Source: an uncultured Pelagibacteraceae bacterium (GTDB taxonomy: Bacteria; Pseudomonadota; Alphaproteobacteria; Pelagibacterales; Pelagibacteraceae). From it: a DNA stretch of 52,958 nt. The notes under the pieces were generated by a model. It made no database searches. It was not told the DNA's origin and saw only the letters and a list, made by a program, of their open reading frames with translations. This document shows positions 24,924-33,894 of the stretch, piece by piece; within the stretch, counting starts at the first letter, position 1, and the number at the start of each line of letters is the position of its first letter. The translations under genes were made by a program, and so were the position numbers. The stretch covers positions 1 to 52,958 of the forward strand of contig CACFWD010000006.1 of NCBI GenBank assembly GCA_902569975.1, given 5' to 3'.

Positions 24924-27793
24924 TGTTACCAAATTCAGAAAAAGATTTTTTAAAAAGACACATTGGACCTTCTAAAGAAGACCAATCAAAAATGTTAAAA
25001 AAATTAAATTATAAATCACTAGATGATTTAATTGACAATACTGTACCAGAAAAAATAAAGTTTAAAGGTGAACTTAATATTGGTGATTCAAATTCAGAGT
25101 ATGAGGCATTAAGAAAATTAAGAGCAATTTCTAAAAAAAATCAAGTTTACTCAAATTTTATTGGTATGGGTTATTACGGAACTTACACACCTTATGTAAT
25201 TTTGAGAAATATACTAGAAAATCCAGGTTGGTATACTTCATATACGCCTTATCAGCCTGAGGTAGCTCAAGGAAGACTTGAAATGTTATTGAACTTTCAA
25301 CAAATGATTGTTGACTTTACAGGAATGGATATTGCCAATGCCTCTTTATTAGATGAAGGTACAGCAGCAGCAGAGGCTATGGGTCTAAGTCACAGATTAA
25401 ATAAAAAAGATAGTAATTTAGTTTTTGTTTCTGAGGATTGTCATCCTCAAACAATAGATGTAATTCAAACAAGAGCTGAGCCAATGGGTTTAAAGGTTTT
25501 AGTCGGTAAAGAAGATGAAGTTTTAGACCAGCTAAAAGAAGATTTAGTTTGTGGTATTTTACAATATCCTGGAACTTTAGGAGATATTAAAGACCCAAGC
25601 GAAGCAATTAGCAAAATTCACAAAAAAAATGGGAAGGCTATATTAGCTTGTGATCTGTTAGCTCTAGCAAAATTAAAAACACCTAGAGAACTTGGTGCCG
25701 ACATTGCGGTTGGAAGCTCCCAAAGATTTGGTATTCCAATGGGATATGGAGGTCCGCATGCAGCTTTTTTTGCAACCAAAGACGAGTATAAGAGATCAAT
25801 GCCAGGAAGGATTGTCGGTGTATCAGTCGATAGACATGGTAATAAGGCATATAGATTATCTTTACAAACTAGAGAGCAACATATTAGAAGAGATAAAGCG
25901 ACTAGTAACATTTGTACTGCACAAGCCTTGTTAGCAATTGTGTCAGCAGCATATGCCATTTATCATGGTCCAGATGGAATTAAAAATATTTCTGAAAGAG
26001 TGTCTCAATTAGCAAAAAGTTTTGCTGATAAAATTAAACAGTCTGGATATGAACTTTATTCTAATAATTTTTTTGATACGGTTACAATTATTACAAAAGA
26101 AAAAACTGATCAAATTTATAAGAATGCTCTGAATCAAAGAGTTAATATACGAAAAGTAAATTCTGAAATGTTAGCTGTTTCTTTTGATGAAAGAAAAAAT
26201 GTTTATAGAGTAAATCAATTATTAAAAATTTTTAATGCAGCAGAATCAATTAAAAAAGAAGACCCTTCAGTAAGTTTACCTAATTTACCAAAAAACTTAT
26301 TAAGAACTTCAAAATATTTAGAACATCCAGTTTTCAACTTATACCATTCAGAAACTGAAATGCTTAGATATTTAAAAAGATTAGAAGATAAAGATATTGC
26401 ATTGAATAGAACTATGATTGCACTTGGCTCATGCACAATGAAGTTAAACGCTGCTGCCGAAATGATCCCAATATCATGGAAAGAATTTGCAGAACCTCAT
26501 CCGTTTGTTCCAATAGAACAAATGGAAGGTTTTAGAGATTTATTTACTGATTTAAAAAATTGGTTGCGATCTATAACTGGTTTTTCAGGTGTTTCTTTGC
26601 AACCTAATGCAGGTGCTCAAGGTGAGTATGCAGGCTTAATGGTTATCAGAAAATACCATTTAGATAGAGGTGAGCCTAATCGTAATATATGTTTAATTCC
26701 AAGTTCAGCACATGGTACTAATCCAGCAAGTGCACAAATGGTGGGAATGAAAGTGGTTGTTGTTAATTGTGATAAAGAGGGAAATGTTGATTTTGAAGAT
26801 TTAAAGAAAAAAGCAGAGCAACATTCTGAAAACCTTGGAGCATTAATGGTAACTTATCCATCTACCCATGGAGTATTTGAGGAAAAAATAACTGATATTT
26901 GTGAATTAGTTCATAAACATGGTGGTCAGGTATACATGGATGGAGCAAATTTAAACGCTTTAGTTGGAATTGCAAAGCCTGGAAATTTTGGACCTGATGT
27001 TTGTCATATTAATTTGCATAAAACATTTTGCATACCTCATGGTGGAGGAGGACCTGGAATGGGACCCATTGCCTGTAAAAAACATTTACAAGTTTATCTA
27101 CCTAAACATCCAGTAATAAAAGATTGTGGACCAACAACTGGAATTGGTGCAGTGTCCGCAGCTCCTTGGGGTAGTTCAAGTATTTTGTCAATTTCTTGGA
27201 TGTACATTAAAATGATGGGGTCTGCAGGATTAAAGCTTGCTTCTCAAGTTGCGATATTAAACGCAAATTATATTGCTCATAGATTAAAAGATCACTTTCC
27301 GATTTTATATAAAGGATCTAATGGGAATGTTGCACACGAGTGTATTATAGATATTAGAACGATAAAATCTGAAACAGGCATAACAGAGGAAGATATAGCT
27401 AAAAGATTAATAGATTTTGGTTTTCATGCGCCAACTATGTCTTGGCCTGTAGCTGGAACTATGATGATAGAGCCAACTGAAAGTGAAGGCTTGTCGGAGC
27501 TCGATAGATTCTGTGACACTTTAATAAAGATAAAACAAGAAATAGACCAAGTTAAATCAGGTAAGTTTGATAAAATTGACAATCCAATTAAGAATGCTCC
27601 TCATACTGATAGTGAACTAGCATCTGATAACTGGACACATAAATACACTAGAGAAGAGGCAGCTTATCCAGCTAAATTTTTAAAAGTAAATAAGTTTTGG
27701 CCTCCAGTAGCGAGAGTAGACAACGTATATGGTGATAAAAACATTTTTTGCACATGTCCAAGCATGGATGAGTTTAAAGAAGATGCAGCATAA
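24923..27793 (+). CDS. gcvP: Glycine dehydrogenase (decarboxylating), P protein
   Basis: PLP enzyme that decarboxylates glycine and passes the aminomethyl group to GcvH. The 956-residue single-chain form carries both halves: the N-terminal one (FLKRHIGPS, then YTPYQPEVAQGRLEMLLNFQ) and the C-terminal one with the PLP lysine in HINLHKTFCIPHGGGGPGMG. The SCTMKLNAA and THGVFE segments are also present. Length and both halves are normal for proteobacteria. L protein is not in the window. Confidence 0.98.
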   Translation: MLPNSEKDFLKRHIGPSKEDQSKMLKKLNYKSLDDLIDNTVPEKIKFKGELNIGDSNSEYEALRKLRAISKKNQVYSNFIGMGYYGTYTPYVILRNILENPGWYTSYTPYQPEVAQGRLEMLLNFQQMIVDFTGMDIANASLLDEGTAAAEAMGLSHRLNKKDSNLVFVSEDCHPQTIDVIQTRAEPMGLKVLVGKEDEVLDQLKEDLVCGILQYPGTLGDIKDPSEAISKIHKKNGKAILACDLLALAKLKTPRELGADIAVGSSQRFGIPMGYGGPHAAFFATKDEYKRSMPGRIVGVSVDRHGNKAYRLSLQTREQHIRRDKATSNICTAQALLAIVSAAYAIYHGPDGIKNISERVSQLAKSFADKIKQSGYELYSNNFFDTVTIITKEKTDQIYKNALNQRVNIRKVNSEMLAVSFDERKNVYRVNQLLKIFNAAESIKKEDPSVSLPNLPKNLLRTSKYLEHPVFNLYHSETEMLRYLKRLEDKDIALNRTMIALGSCTMKLNAAAEMIPISWKEFAEPHPFVPIEQMEGFRDLFTDLKNWLRSITGFSGVSLQPNAGAQGEYAGLMVIRKYHLDRGEPNRNICLIPSSAHGTNPASAQMVGMKVVVVNCDKEGNVDFEDLKKKAEQHSENLGALMVTYPSTHGVFEEKITDICELVHKHGGQVYMDGANLNALVGIAKPGNFGPDVCHINLHKTFCIPHGGGGPGMGPIACKKHLQVYLPKHPVIKDCGPTTGIGAVSAAPWGSSSILSISWMYIKMMGSAGLKLASQVAILNANYIAHRLKDHFPILYKGSNGNVAHECIIDIRTIKSETGITEEDIAKRLIDFGFHAPTMSWPVAGTMMIEPTESEGLSELDRFCDTLIKIKQEIDQVKSGKFDKIDNPIKNAPHTDSELASDNWTHKYTREEAAYPAKFLKVNKFWPPVARVDNVYGDKNIFCTCPSMDEFKEDAA

Positions 27794-27799
27794 TCGTTA

Positions 27800-29038
27800 A
27801 TGAAAATTGCTGTTGTTGGGTCAGGTATTTCTGGACTAAGTGCTGCTTATTATTTATCTAAGAAACATCATGTAGATCTTTTTGAAAGAGAAGATCATTT
27901 TGGTGGACATTCTCATACTATAGATTTGTTTTTTGATGAAAAAAAAGTTTCTGTTGATATTGGATTTATAGTTTTTAATTTTCAAACTTATCCAAATTTA
28001 GTTAATTTTTTTAAGGAAAATGATATTCAAATTGAAAAAAGCAATATGTCTTTTTCTGTTTCAGTAGATAATACAAATTTTGAATATTGTGGCAAAGGAT
28101 TAAGTGGAATTTTCTCAAATAAATCAAACTTATTTAATATTCAGTTTTTAAAAATGTTTTTTGATATAATAAAATTTTATAAAAAAAGTGATAAAGTCAG
28201 TATATTAAGTAAAAAAATCACTTTAGGTGAATACTTAAAAATTAATAAATTATCCAAAACGTTTATCGATTATCATATTATACCAATGGTATCTGCAATT
28301 TGGTCTATGCCTCCATATAAAGCAAGCAAGATGCCAATAAATTTCTTTTTAAAATTTTTTCAAAATCACGGTTTATTCAAATTAAGAAACAGACCACAGT
28401 GGTACACAGTAACCAATAGAAGTAGAACCTATGTTAGTAAAATAATTTCACGAATAAGTGGAGAATATTTTAAAAATTATAAAATAACAAAAATTAAAAG
28501 AAAAACATCAGGAATAGATTTATATTACGGTGGAGAAAGTGAATTTTTTGATTATGACAAAATTATTTTGGCGACACATGCAGATGAAGCTCTAAAATTA
28601 ATTGAAAATCCTACCGATGATGAGAAAAATGTTCTTTCAAATTTTAATTATAAAGAAAATATAGCTTATGTTCATACAGATATTCGAGCCATGCCAAAAA
28701 ATAAAAAAGCTTGGTCTTCTTGGAACTCTTCAATAGATGATAAAAATTTAGAGAAAAATTCAATTACTTATTGGTTAAATTTATTACAAAATTTAAAGTG
28801 TGATAAAGATATTTTCTTAACATTAAATCCTTACTTTAAGATTGATGAAGATAAAATATTGAGAAAAGTAAAGTTTACGCACCCATATTATGATCAAAAA
28901 GCATTAGATGCTCAATCTGAGCTTGTTAAAATACAAAATAAAAAAGATTTACTTTTTTGTGGAAGTTATTTTGGTTACGGATTTCATGAAGATGGAATAA
29001 AATCATCTATTGAAATGCTACAAAACCTAGATGACTAA
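27800..29038 (+). CDS. FAD/NAD(P)-binding amine-oxidase-like protein of the Cfa cluster
   Basis: 412 residues. N-terminal FAD motif VVGSGISGLSAAYYLSKK and the following EREDHFGGHSHT are typical of the COG2907 family. The end FCGSYFGYGFHEDGIKSS is the usual C-terminal FAD contact. This protein, a DUF1365 protein and a Cfa-like methyltransferase form a conserved trio in many proteobacteria; in Rhodobacter sphaeroides such genes belong to the singlet-oxygen (RpoE-ChrR) response and to furan fatty acid synthesis. A role in oxidising membrane fatty acids is therefore an inference from context. Overlaps the DUF1365 gene by 8 bases. Confidence 0.85.
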   Translation: MKIAVVGSGISGLSAAYYLSKKHHVDLFEREDHFGGHSHTIDLFFDEKKVSVDIGFIVFNFQTYPNLVNFFKENDIQIEKSNMSFSVSVDNTNFEYCGKGLSGIFSNKSNLFNIQFLKMFFDIIKFYKKSDKVSILSKKITLGEYLKINKLSKTFIDYHIIPMVSAIWSMPPYKASKMPINFFLKFFQNHGLFKLRNRPQWYTVTNRSRTYVSKIISRISGEYFKNYKITKIKRKTSGIDLYYGGESEFFDYDKIILATHADEALKLIENPTDDEKNVLSNFNYKENIAYVHTDIRAMPKNKKAWSSWNSSIDDKNLEKNSITYWLNLLQNLKCDKDIFLTLNPYFKIDEDKILRKVKFTHPYYDQKALDAQSELVKIQNKKDLLFCGSYFGYGFHEDGIKSSIEMLQNLDD

Positions 29039-29795
29039 TTCTTGTATATATAGTGGAAGTGTAATCCATAAAAGATTTAAACCAAAAGAGCATTTCTTTA
29101 AGTATAAAGTATTCTCTTTATTTATTGATCTTTCAGAGCTCGAAGAGCTTAACAAAAACTTAAAATTTTTTTCGTTTAATAAATTTAATTTAATTAGTTT
29201 TCATGAGAAAGACCACGGTGAACGTGACGGCTCATCTCTTCTAAATTGGGTAAAGTCGAATTTAAGAAAAAACAACATAAGTACTGAAAATATTAAAATT
29301 AAACTTTTATGTTATCCTAGAATATTAGGATATGTTTTTAATCCCCTGAGTATTTTTTTTATATATGACAAAGATGAAAATTTAATTTCTATTTTGTATG
29401 AGGTTAAAAATACGTTTGGTGAACAACATACTTATGTATTTAAAGTAGAGAGTGAAAATAAGTTAATTCAAAATAATTGTTCAAAAAAATTTCATGTTTC
29501 GCCATTTATCGAAATGAATTGTAATTATTTTTTTAGGATATTAAACCCAGGAGAGAATTTGTCAGTTAAAATAGATCAGTACGATCAAGAAGGAAAAATT
29601 CTTTTTGCATCTCAAGATGGTAAAAGATCTGATTTAACAAGTGAAAATTTAATGAATTCTTACCTAAAACATCCCTTAATGACATTTAAAATAATTTCTG
29701 CGATACATTTTGAAGCGTTTAAATTGTGGATTAAAGGAATTAAATTTGTGAAAAAAAAATTAAAAATTAAAAATAATATAACAGTAGAGAATTAA
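29031..29795 (+). CDS. DUF1365 protein
   Basis: 254 residues, family of unknown biochemical role always found with a FAD oxidoreductase and Cfa-like enzyme. Family features seen: IYSGSVIHKRFKPKEHFFKY at the N terminus, FHEKDHGERDGSSLLNWV, LCYPRILGYVFNPLSIFF and YEVKNTFGEQHTYVF, and HVSPFIEMNCNYFF. A basic C terminus (KKKLKIKNN) could touch membrane. One-base overlap with the Cfa-like gene that follows. Confidence 0.92.
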   Translation: MTNSCIYSGSVIHKRFKPKEHFFKYKVFSLFIDLSELEELNKNLKFFSFNKFNLISFHEKDHGERDGSSLLNWVKSNLRKNNISTENIKIKLLCYPRILGYVFNPLSIFFIYDKDENLISILYEVKNTFGEQHTYVFKVESENKLIQNNCSKKFHVSPFIEMNCNYFFRILNPGENLSVKIDQYDQEGKILFASQDGKRSDLTSENLMNSYLKHPLMTFKIISAIHFEAFKLWIKGIKFVKKKLKIKNNITVEN

Positions 29796-30973
29796 TGTTT
29801 TTAAATAAAACGGCAGACAGGTTAGTTTTTAAGTTTCTTAAAAATATTAATTATGGATATCTTGAATTAACAACTGTTGACGGAAAAATTTTAAAATTTG
29901 GAAATTCAGATGAAAAATTAAGAGCGAACATTGTAATCAAGAAACCAAATTTTTGTTATAATCTTATTAAAGGTGGCAGTATTGGATTTGCTGAAAGTTA
30001 TATGAGAGGTGAATTTGAAACTGATAATCTATCAAATTTAATTGAATTAACTGCTAGAAATATTCAAGTGATATATAAATTCTCAGGACTTCTTGATTTT
30101 CCAATAGTTAATTTTGTTAAAAACAAAATAATCAAAAATACAAAAAATCGAAGCAAAGAAAATATTGCAAAACATTATGATTTAGGTAATGATTTTTTCT
30201 CACTTTGGTTAGATGAAACATTAACTTATTCTAGTGCTATATTTGACAATAAATCAAAAAATCTTTCTGAAGCTCAAAATAACAAATATCAAAAATTAAT
30301 AGATCTTATCAAGCCAAATAATGGTGACAAAGTTTTAGAGATTGGATGTGGATGGGGTGGTTTTGCGGAATATTTAGGTAAAAAATATGATGTTAAACTT
30401 GATTGTATAACAATATCAAAAAAACAATTTGAATACACAAAAGAGCGAATTTTTAAATGTGGTTTAAATGAAAAAGTTAATATTGAAATAAAAGATTATA
30501 GGGATCTTAAAGGCAAATATAATTCAGTAGCCTCAATAGAGATGATCGAAGCTGTCGGTCAAAATTATTTAGAAGGATATTTCAAAACCATAAAAAATAA
30601 TTTATCCAATGGTGGAAAAGCAGCTATTCAAGCAATAACAATAGATGACAGATTATTTGACAGATATAAAAATAAGCAAGATTTCATTCAAAAATACATT
30701 TTTCCAGGAGGTTTTTTACCAAATAAAAATAGTATTAATCGTTATGTTTCTGACAATGGATTAACTATTAATTCTTACGTTTCTTACGCAGATCATTATG
30801 CAAATACTTTAGCAATGTGGAGAAATGAGTTTTTAAAAAAATGGGATCAAATTAAAAATCAAGGTTTTGACTTAACATTCAAGAGAATGTGGGAATTTTA
30901 TTTGTCTTATTGCGAAGCTGGCTTTAAGTCAAAGAATATAGATTTAATTCAATTTTCAATGCAAAATAAATAA
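29795..30973 (+). CDS. Cyclopropane-fatty-acid-synthase-like SAM methyltransferase
   Basis: 392 residues. SAM-binding motif VLEIGCGWGGFAEYLGKK, the preceding HYDLGNDFFSLWLDETLTYS, the ITISKKQFEYTKERI block and the IFPGGFLPN segment identify the CFA/MMA synthase family acting on unsaturated phospholipid acyl chains. Neighbours (FAD oxidoreductase, DUF1365) suggest it methylates acyl chains rather than only making cyclopropane rings, as the related UfaM-type enzymes do; that is inference. A ribosome site for the next gene follows at once. Confidence 0.88.
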   Translation: MFLNKTADRLVFKFLKNINYGYLELTTVDGKILKFGNSDEKLRANIVIKKPNFCYNLIKGGSIGFAESYMRGEFETDNLSNLIELTARNIQVIYKFSGLLDFPIVNFVKNKIIKNTKNRSKENIAKHYDLGNDFFSLWLDETLTYSSAIFDNKSKNLSEAQNNKYQKLIDLIKPNNGDKVLEIGCGWGGFAEYLGKKYDVKLDCITISKKQFEYTKERIFKCGLNEKVNIEIKDYRDLKGKYNSVASIEMIEAVGQNYLEGYFKTIKNNLSNGGKAAIQAITIDDRLFDRYKNKQDFIQKYIFPGGFLPNKNSINRYVSDNGLTINSYVSYADHYANTLAMWRNEFLKKWDQIKNQGFDLTFKRMWEFYLSYCEAGFKSKNIDLIQFSMQNK

Positions 30974-30991
30974 GAAACTAAGGAGATATTA

Positions 30992-31540
30992 ATGGTTTAT
31001 TGTAAATCAAATAAGTCAATTTTATTGATAATTTTGTTATTCTTAATTACAAGTTGCTCAAATAATAGCGCTATGAAACCTGAAGATTTTAAAGATAAAA
31101 AACCAAGATTAGTAATTGAAGAGTATTTATCAGGAAATGTGAAAGCTTGGGGAGTTTTACAAAATAGATCTGGCAAAGTTACCAGACAATTTTCTGCTGA
31201 CTTAGATGGAACCTGGGATGGCAAACAATTAATTCTCAAAGAAAAATTTAATTGGGATGATGGTGAAATTCAAGACAGAGAATGGAAGATCACGAAACTA
31301 GATGAGAATAATTACGAAGGCACAGCAGGAGATGTTGTGGGAAAAGCTAAAGGATATTCATACGGATCAGCATTCAAATTTGAATATGTTCTTTTAGTGC
31401 CTGTAAAAGGAAAAGAAATGAAAATCACCTTTGACGACTGGATATTCAAGCAAGATGATCGTGTAGCGATAAACAGAGCAATTATGACAAAGTTTGGTAT
31501 CAAAGTTGCTGAACTTACTGTAGTATTTGTTAAAGATTAA
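30992..31540 (+). CDS. DUF3833 lipoprotein
   Basis: 182 residues with a lipoprotein signal: hydrophobic stretch then LITSC, acylated Cys22. The mature part (KPEDFKDKKPRLVIEEYLSG, then GVLQNRSGKVTRQFSADLDG and WKITKLDENNYEGTAGDVVG) matches the DUF3833 family, a periplasmic beta-rich protein found with Cfa-like and DUF1365 genes. AAGGAG lies six bases before the ATG. Its stop shares a TTAA with the stop of the convergent SDR gene. Confidence 0.88.
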   Translation: MVYCKSNKSILLIILLFLITSCSNNSAMKPEDFKDKKPRLVIEEYLSGNVKAWGVLQNRSGKVTRQFSADLDGTWDGKQLILKEKFNWDDGEIQDREWKITKLDENNYEGTAGDVVGKAKGYSYGSAFKFEYVLLVPVKGKEMKITFDDWIFKQDDRVAINRAIMTKFGIKVAELTVVFVKD

Positions 31541-32298
31541 TTTTTTTTTTGATATTTTGTCATTTTACCAACTAAACCAAAATATATTTTACTTGGTAAT
31601 AAACTTAAGATTTTAAGTATAACTGTTAATGATTTTGGAAAATGAATTTCGAATATATTCTTATTAATTAATCCATCATAAATTTTTTCAGCCGCATATT
31701 CTGTAGTTTTTAAAAATGGCATTTTAAAATCATTTTTATCAGTCATTGGTGTTTTTATAAATCCAGGTGATACTAAGCAGATACGTACATCTGATCTTTT
31801 AAAATCAAAATATAAACTTTCCGCTAAATTATTTAAAGCAGATTTAGAAGGTCCATAACCAGTAGAGTTTGGTAACCCCCTATATCCAGCAATAGATGAA
31901 ACAATAGTGATAATACCTTCTTTTTTATTTTTAAAATATTCTTCTACAGCTTTAATGCTATTTAATGTTCCAAAAAAATTTACTTTAAATACATCTTCAA
32001 TTTGCTCAACATCAATATCTTTTTCTTTTTTTGGATCCCATGTTCCTGTTGAAAAAAAACAAATATCAATACCTTGAAATTTATTCTTAATTTGTTCAAA
32101 AACTTCTCTGCACTTTGACTTATCTGTTACATCTAAAGGAAATCCATAAATGTTATGATTATTATCAGAGATTTCCTTGAGTAGGTTTTCACGCCTTGCC
32201 GAAATTGCTACATTCCAACCCTCGTTAGCAAATTTAATGGCTAAAGCTTTGCCTATTCCAGTACTTCCACCAGTTATCCAAATAGTTTTTTTATTCAT
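31537..32298 (-). CDS. Short-chain dehydrogenase/reductase
   Basis: NAD(P)-dependent oxidoreductase, 253 residues. Cofactor motif TGGSTGIGKALAIKFA, the NAG-like position replaced by FSTGTWD, catalytic Ser in VSSIAGYRG and catalytic Tyr-x3-Lys in GYGPSKSA. The C terminus (KSLTVILKILSLLPSKIYF) is hydrophobic and may attach to membrane. SDRs of this type often accompany the Cfa/DUF1365/DUF3833 cluster. Divergent from tspO. Confidence 0.9.
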   Translation of the reverse strand: MNKKTIWITGGSTGIGKALAIKFANEGWNVAISARRENLLKEISDNNHNIYGFPLDVTDKSKCREVFEQIKNKFQGIDICFFSTGTWDPKKEKDIDVEQIEDVFKVNFFGTLNSIKAVEEYFKNKKEGIITIVSSIAGYRGLPNSTGYGPSKSALNNLAESLYFDFKRSDVRICLVSPGFIKTPMTDKNDFKMPFLKTTEYAAEKIYDGLINKNIFEIHFPKSLTVILKILSLLPSKIYFGLVGKMTKYQKKN

Positions 32299-32322
32299 TA
32301 TATAAAGATGTATATTACTTAT

Positions 32323-32790
32323 ATGTTAAAAAATAAATTTTTATCATTTATACTTTTTTTTGTAATTACTTTTTCTGCGTCATTTGTTGGTGGTTTAGTA
32401 TCAATTAACCTTAAGGAACCCTGGTATTCAGAGCTTATTAAATCAAAATACAATCCACCAGATTGGATATTTGCACCTGTATGGACAACTTTGTATCTAA
32501 TGATGACATTAGCTATATGGTTTTTTTGGCACACAAAAAACAGAGATATAAATACAGTTTATATTTATTTTATTCACATAATCTTTAATACAACTTGGAG
32601 TATTGTTTTTTTTGGTTTTCATCAAATTTTTTTAGCTTTGGTTGTATTAATGATTTTAATCTTATTAATTATTGTTCTTATTTTAAGGTTTAAACGTGTC
32701 AATTTTGTAAGTTATTATTTAATGATTCCCTATTTACTTTGGTGTTGCTATGCACTATTTCTGAATTTTAACCTGTTAATGCTAAATTGA
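32323..32790 (+). CDS. tspO: TspO/MBR-family tryptophan-rich sensory protein
   Basis: Five-helix membrane protein that binds porphyrins and, in Rhodobacter, affects light/oxygen-dependent gene control. From the ATG at 32323 it is 155 residues, the standard length; an ATG 15 bases earlier would add MYITY. Family features: WYSELIKSKYNPPDWIFAPV, WTTLYLMMTLAIWFFWH, NTTWSIVFFGFHQ and a PYLLWCCYALFLNF end (family PYLxWxxFAxxLN). The next gene's ATG directly follows its stop. Confidence 0.93.
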   Translation: MLKNKFLSFILFFVITFSASFVGGLVSINLKEPWYSELIKSKYNPPDWIFAPVWTTLYLMMTLAIWFFWHTKNRDINTVYIYFIHIIFNTTWSIVFFGFHQIFLALVVLMILILLIIVLILRFKRVNFVSYYLMIPYLLWCCYALFLNFNLLMLN

Positions 32791-33894
32791 ATGGATGATG
32801 TTGTAATAGTTGGTGGAGGTATAATTGGCGCTGCAACAGCTTATTTTCTATCTAAAGAAGGTAGAAAAGTAAAAGTAATTGAAAGGGACCCAACTTATAA
32901 AAATGCATCTTTTCCACTTTCACTAGGAGGTTTTAGAAGACAGTTTTTTCAAACTGAAAATATTTTATTGGGTAAATTTGCTAGAGATTTTATTTTTCAA
33001 ATTCCTGAATTACTTAAAACTGAAAAAAATCCTAATCCAACCGCAAGTATGGTAACCAATGGTTACTTGTTAATGTTTGGACCCGATCATGCTGAGGAGC
33101 AATATAAAGCTTTAGAAAATCACAAAGCCTGTGAAGCAGGAACAAAAAATATTAAAGGCTCAGAATTAACAAAATATTTTCCTTATATTAACAATGATGG
33201 AATCGAAACAGCAACATTTACTGATAATCAAAGTGAAGGTTGGATAGATCCTTTTATGTTTCATAGTGCATTAAAAAGTAAAGCCACTGAACTTGGAGCT
33301 GAGTTTATAAAAGGTGAAGTAAAATCTCTCTCTGAAATAAAAGCTAAAACAATTATTTCTGCAGCTGGATGCTGGACAAAAGAATTATTGGAAGATATTC
33401 CAGTTGAACCACAAAAGCATACGGTATTTAGAGTAAAGTGTCCCAAACATATTCCTGAAATGCCATTAACAGGAGATTTAACCACTGGAGTTTATTGGAG
33501 ACCTGAGGGAAAAGAATATTTAGCAGGATCTCCAAAATCAGTCTTTGATGCAAAAGATCTTGAACCTGCATGGGATGATTTTGAAGAACTTGTTTGGCCT
33601 GCATTAGCTAAAAGAATACCTGCAATGGAGGAACTTAAATTGACTGGAGGATGGGCTGGTTACTATGATTGCAATAGATTAGATAACAATGCTGTTGTTG
33701 GTAAACATCCTAAATTTGATAATGTTTATTTAGCTACTGGGTTCACAGGTAGAGGATTAATGCAAGCTCCAGGAATAGGAAGAGCTCTTACAGAATTAAT
33801 TACTACAGGTGCATACCAATCAATTGATATATCAAATATGTCAGTCGAAAGGGTTTTAGGAAAAGAAGCTAGAACAGAACCTTACGTTTTATAA
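32791..33894 (+). CDS. FAD-dependent oxidoreductase (DAO family, sarcosine-oxidase-like)
   Basis: 367 residues. FAD motif VVIVGGGIIGAATAYFLSKE at the N terminus, LGGFRRQFFQTENILLGKF, an IISAAGCWTKEL second-half motif and GFTGRGLMQAPGIGRALTEL at the C terminus. This looks like the DAO family subgroup that includes sarcosine/dimethylglycine-type oxidases and FOXRED1; the exact amine is not determinable. Sarcosine would be the creatinase product made from the gene at 39785, a possible link. Its stop directly abuts the stop of convergent selO. Confidence 0.83.
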   Translation: MDDVVIVGGGIIGAATAYFLSKEGRKVKVIERDPTYKNASFPLSLGGFRRQFFQTENILLGKFARDFIFQIPELLKTEKNPNPTASMVTNGYLLMFGPDHAEEQYKALENHKACEAGTKNIKGSELTKYFPYINNDGIETATFTDNQSEGWIDPFMFHSALKSKATELGAEFIKGEVKSLSEIKAKTIISAAGCWTKELLEDIPVEPQKHTVFRVKCPKHIPEMPLTGDLTTGVYWRPEGKEYLAGSPKSVFDAKDLEPAWDDFEELVWPALAKRIPAMEELKLTGGWAGYYDCNRLDNNAVVGKHPKFDNVYLATGFTGRGLMQAPGIGRALTELITTGAYQSIDISNMSVERVLGKEARTEPYVL

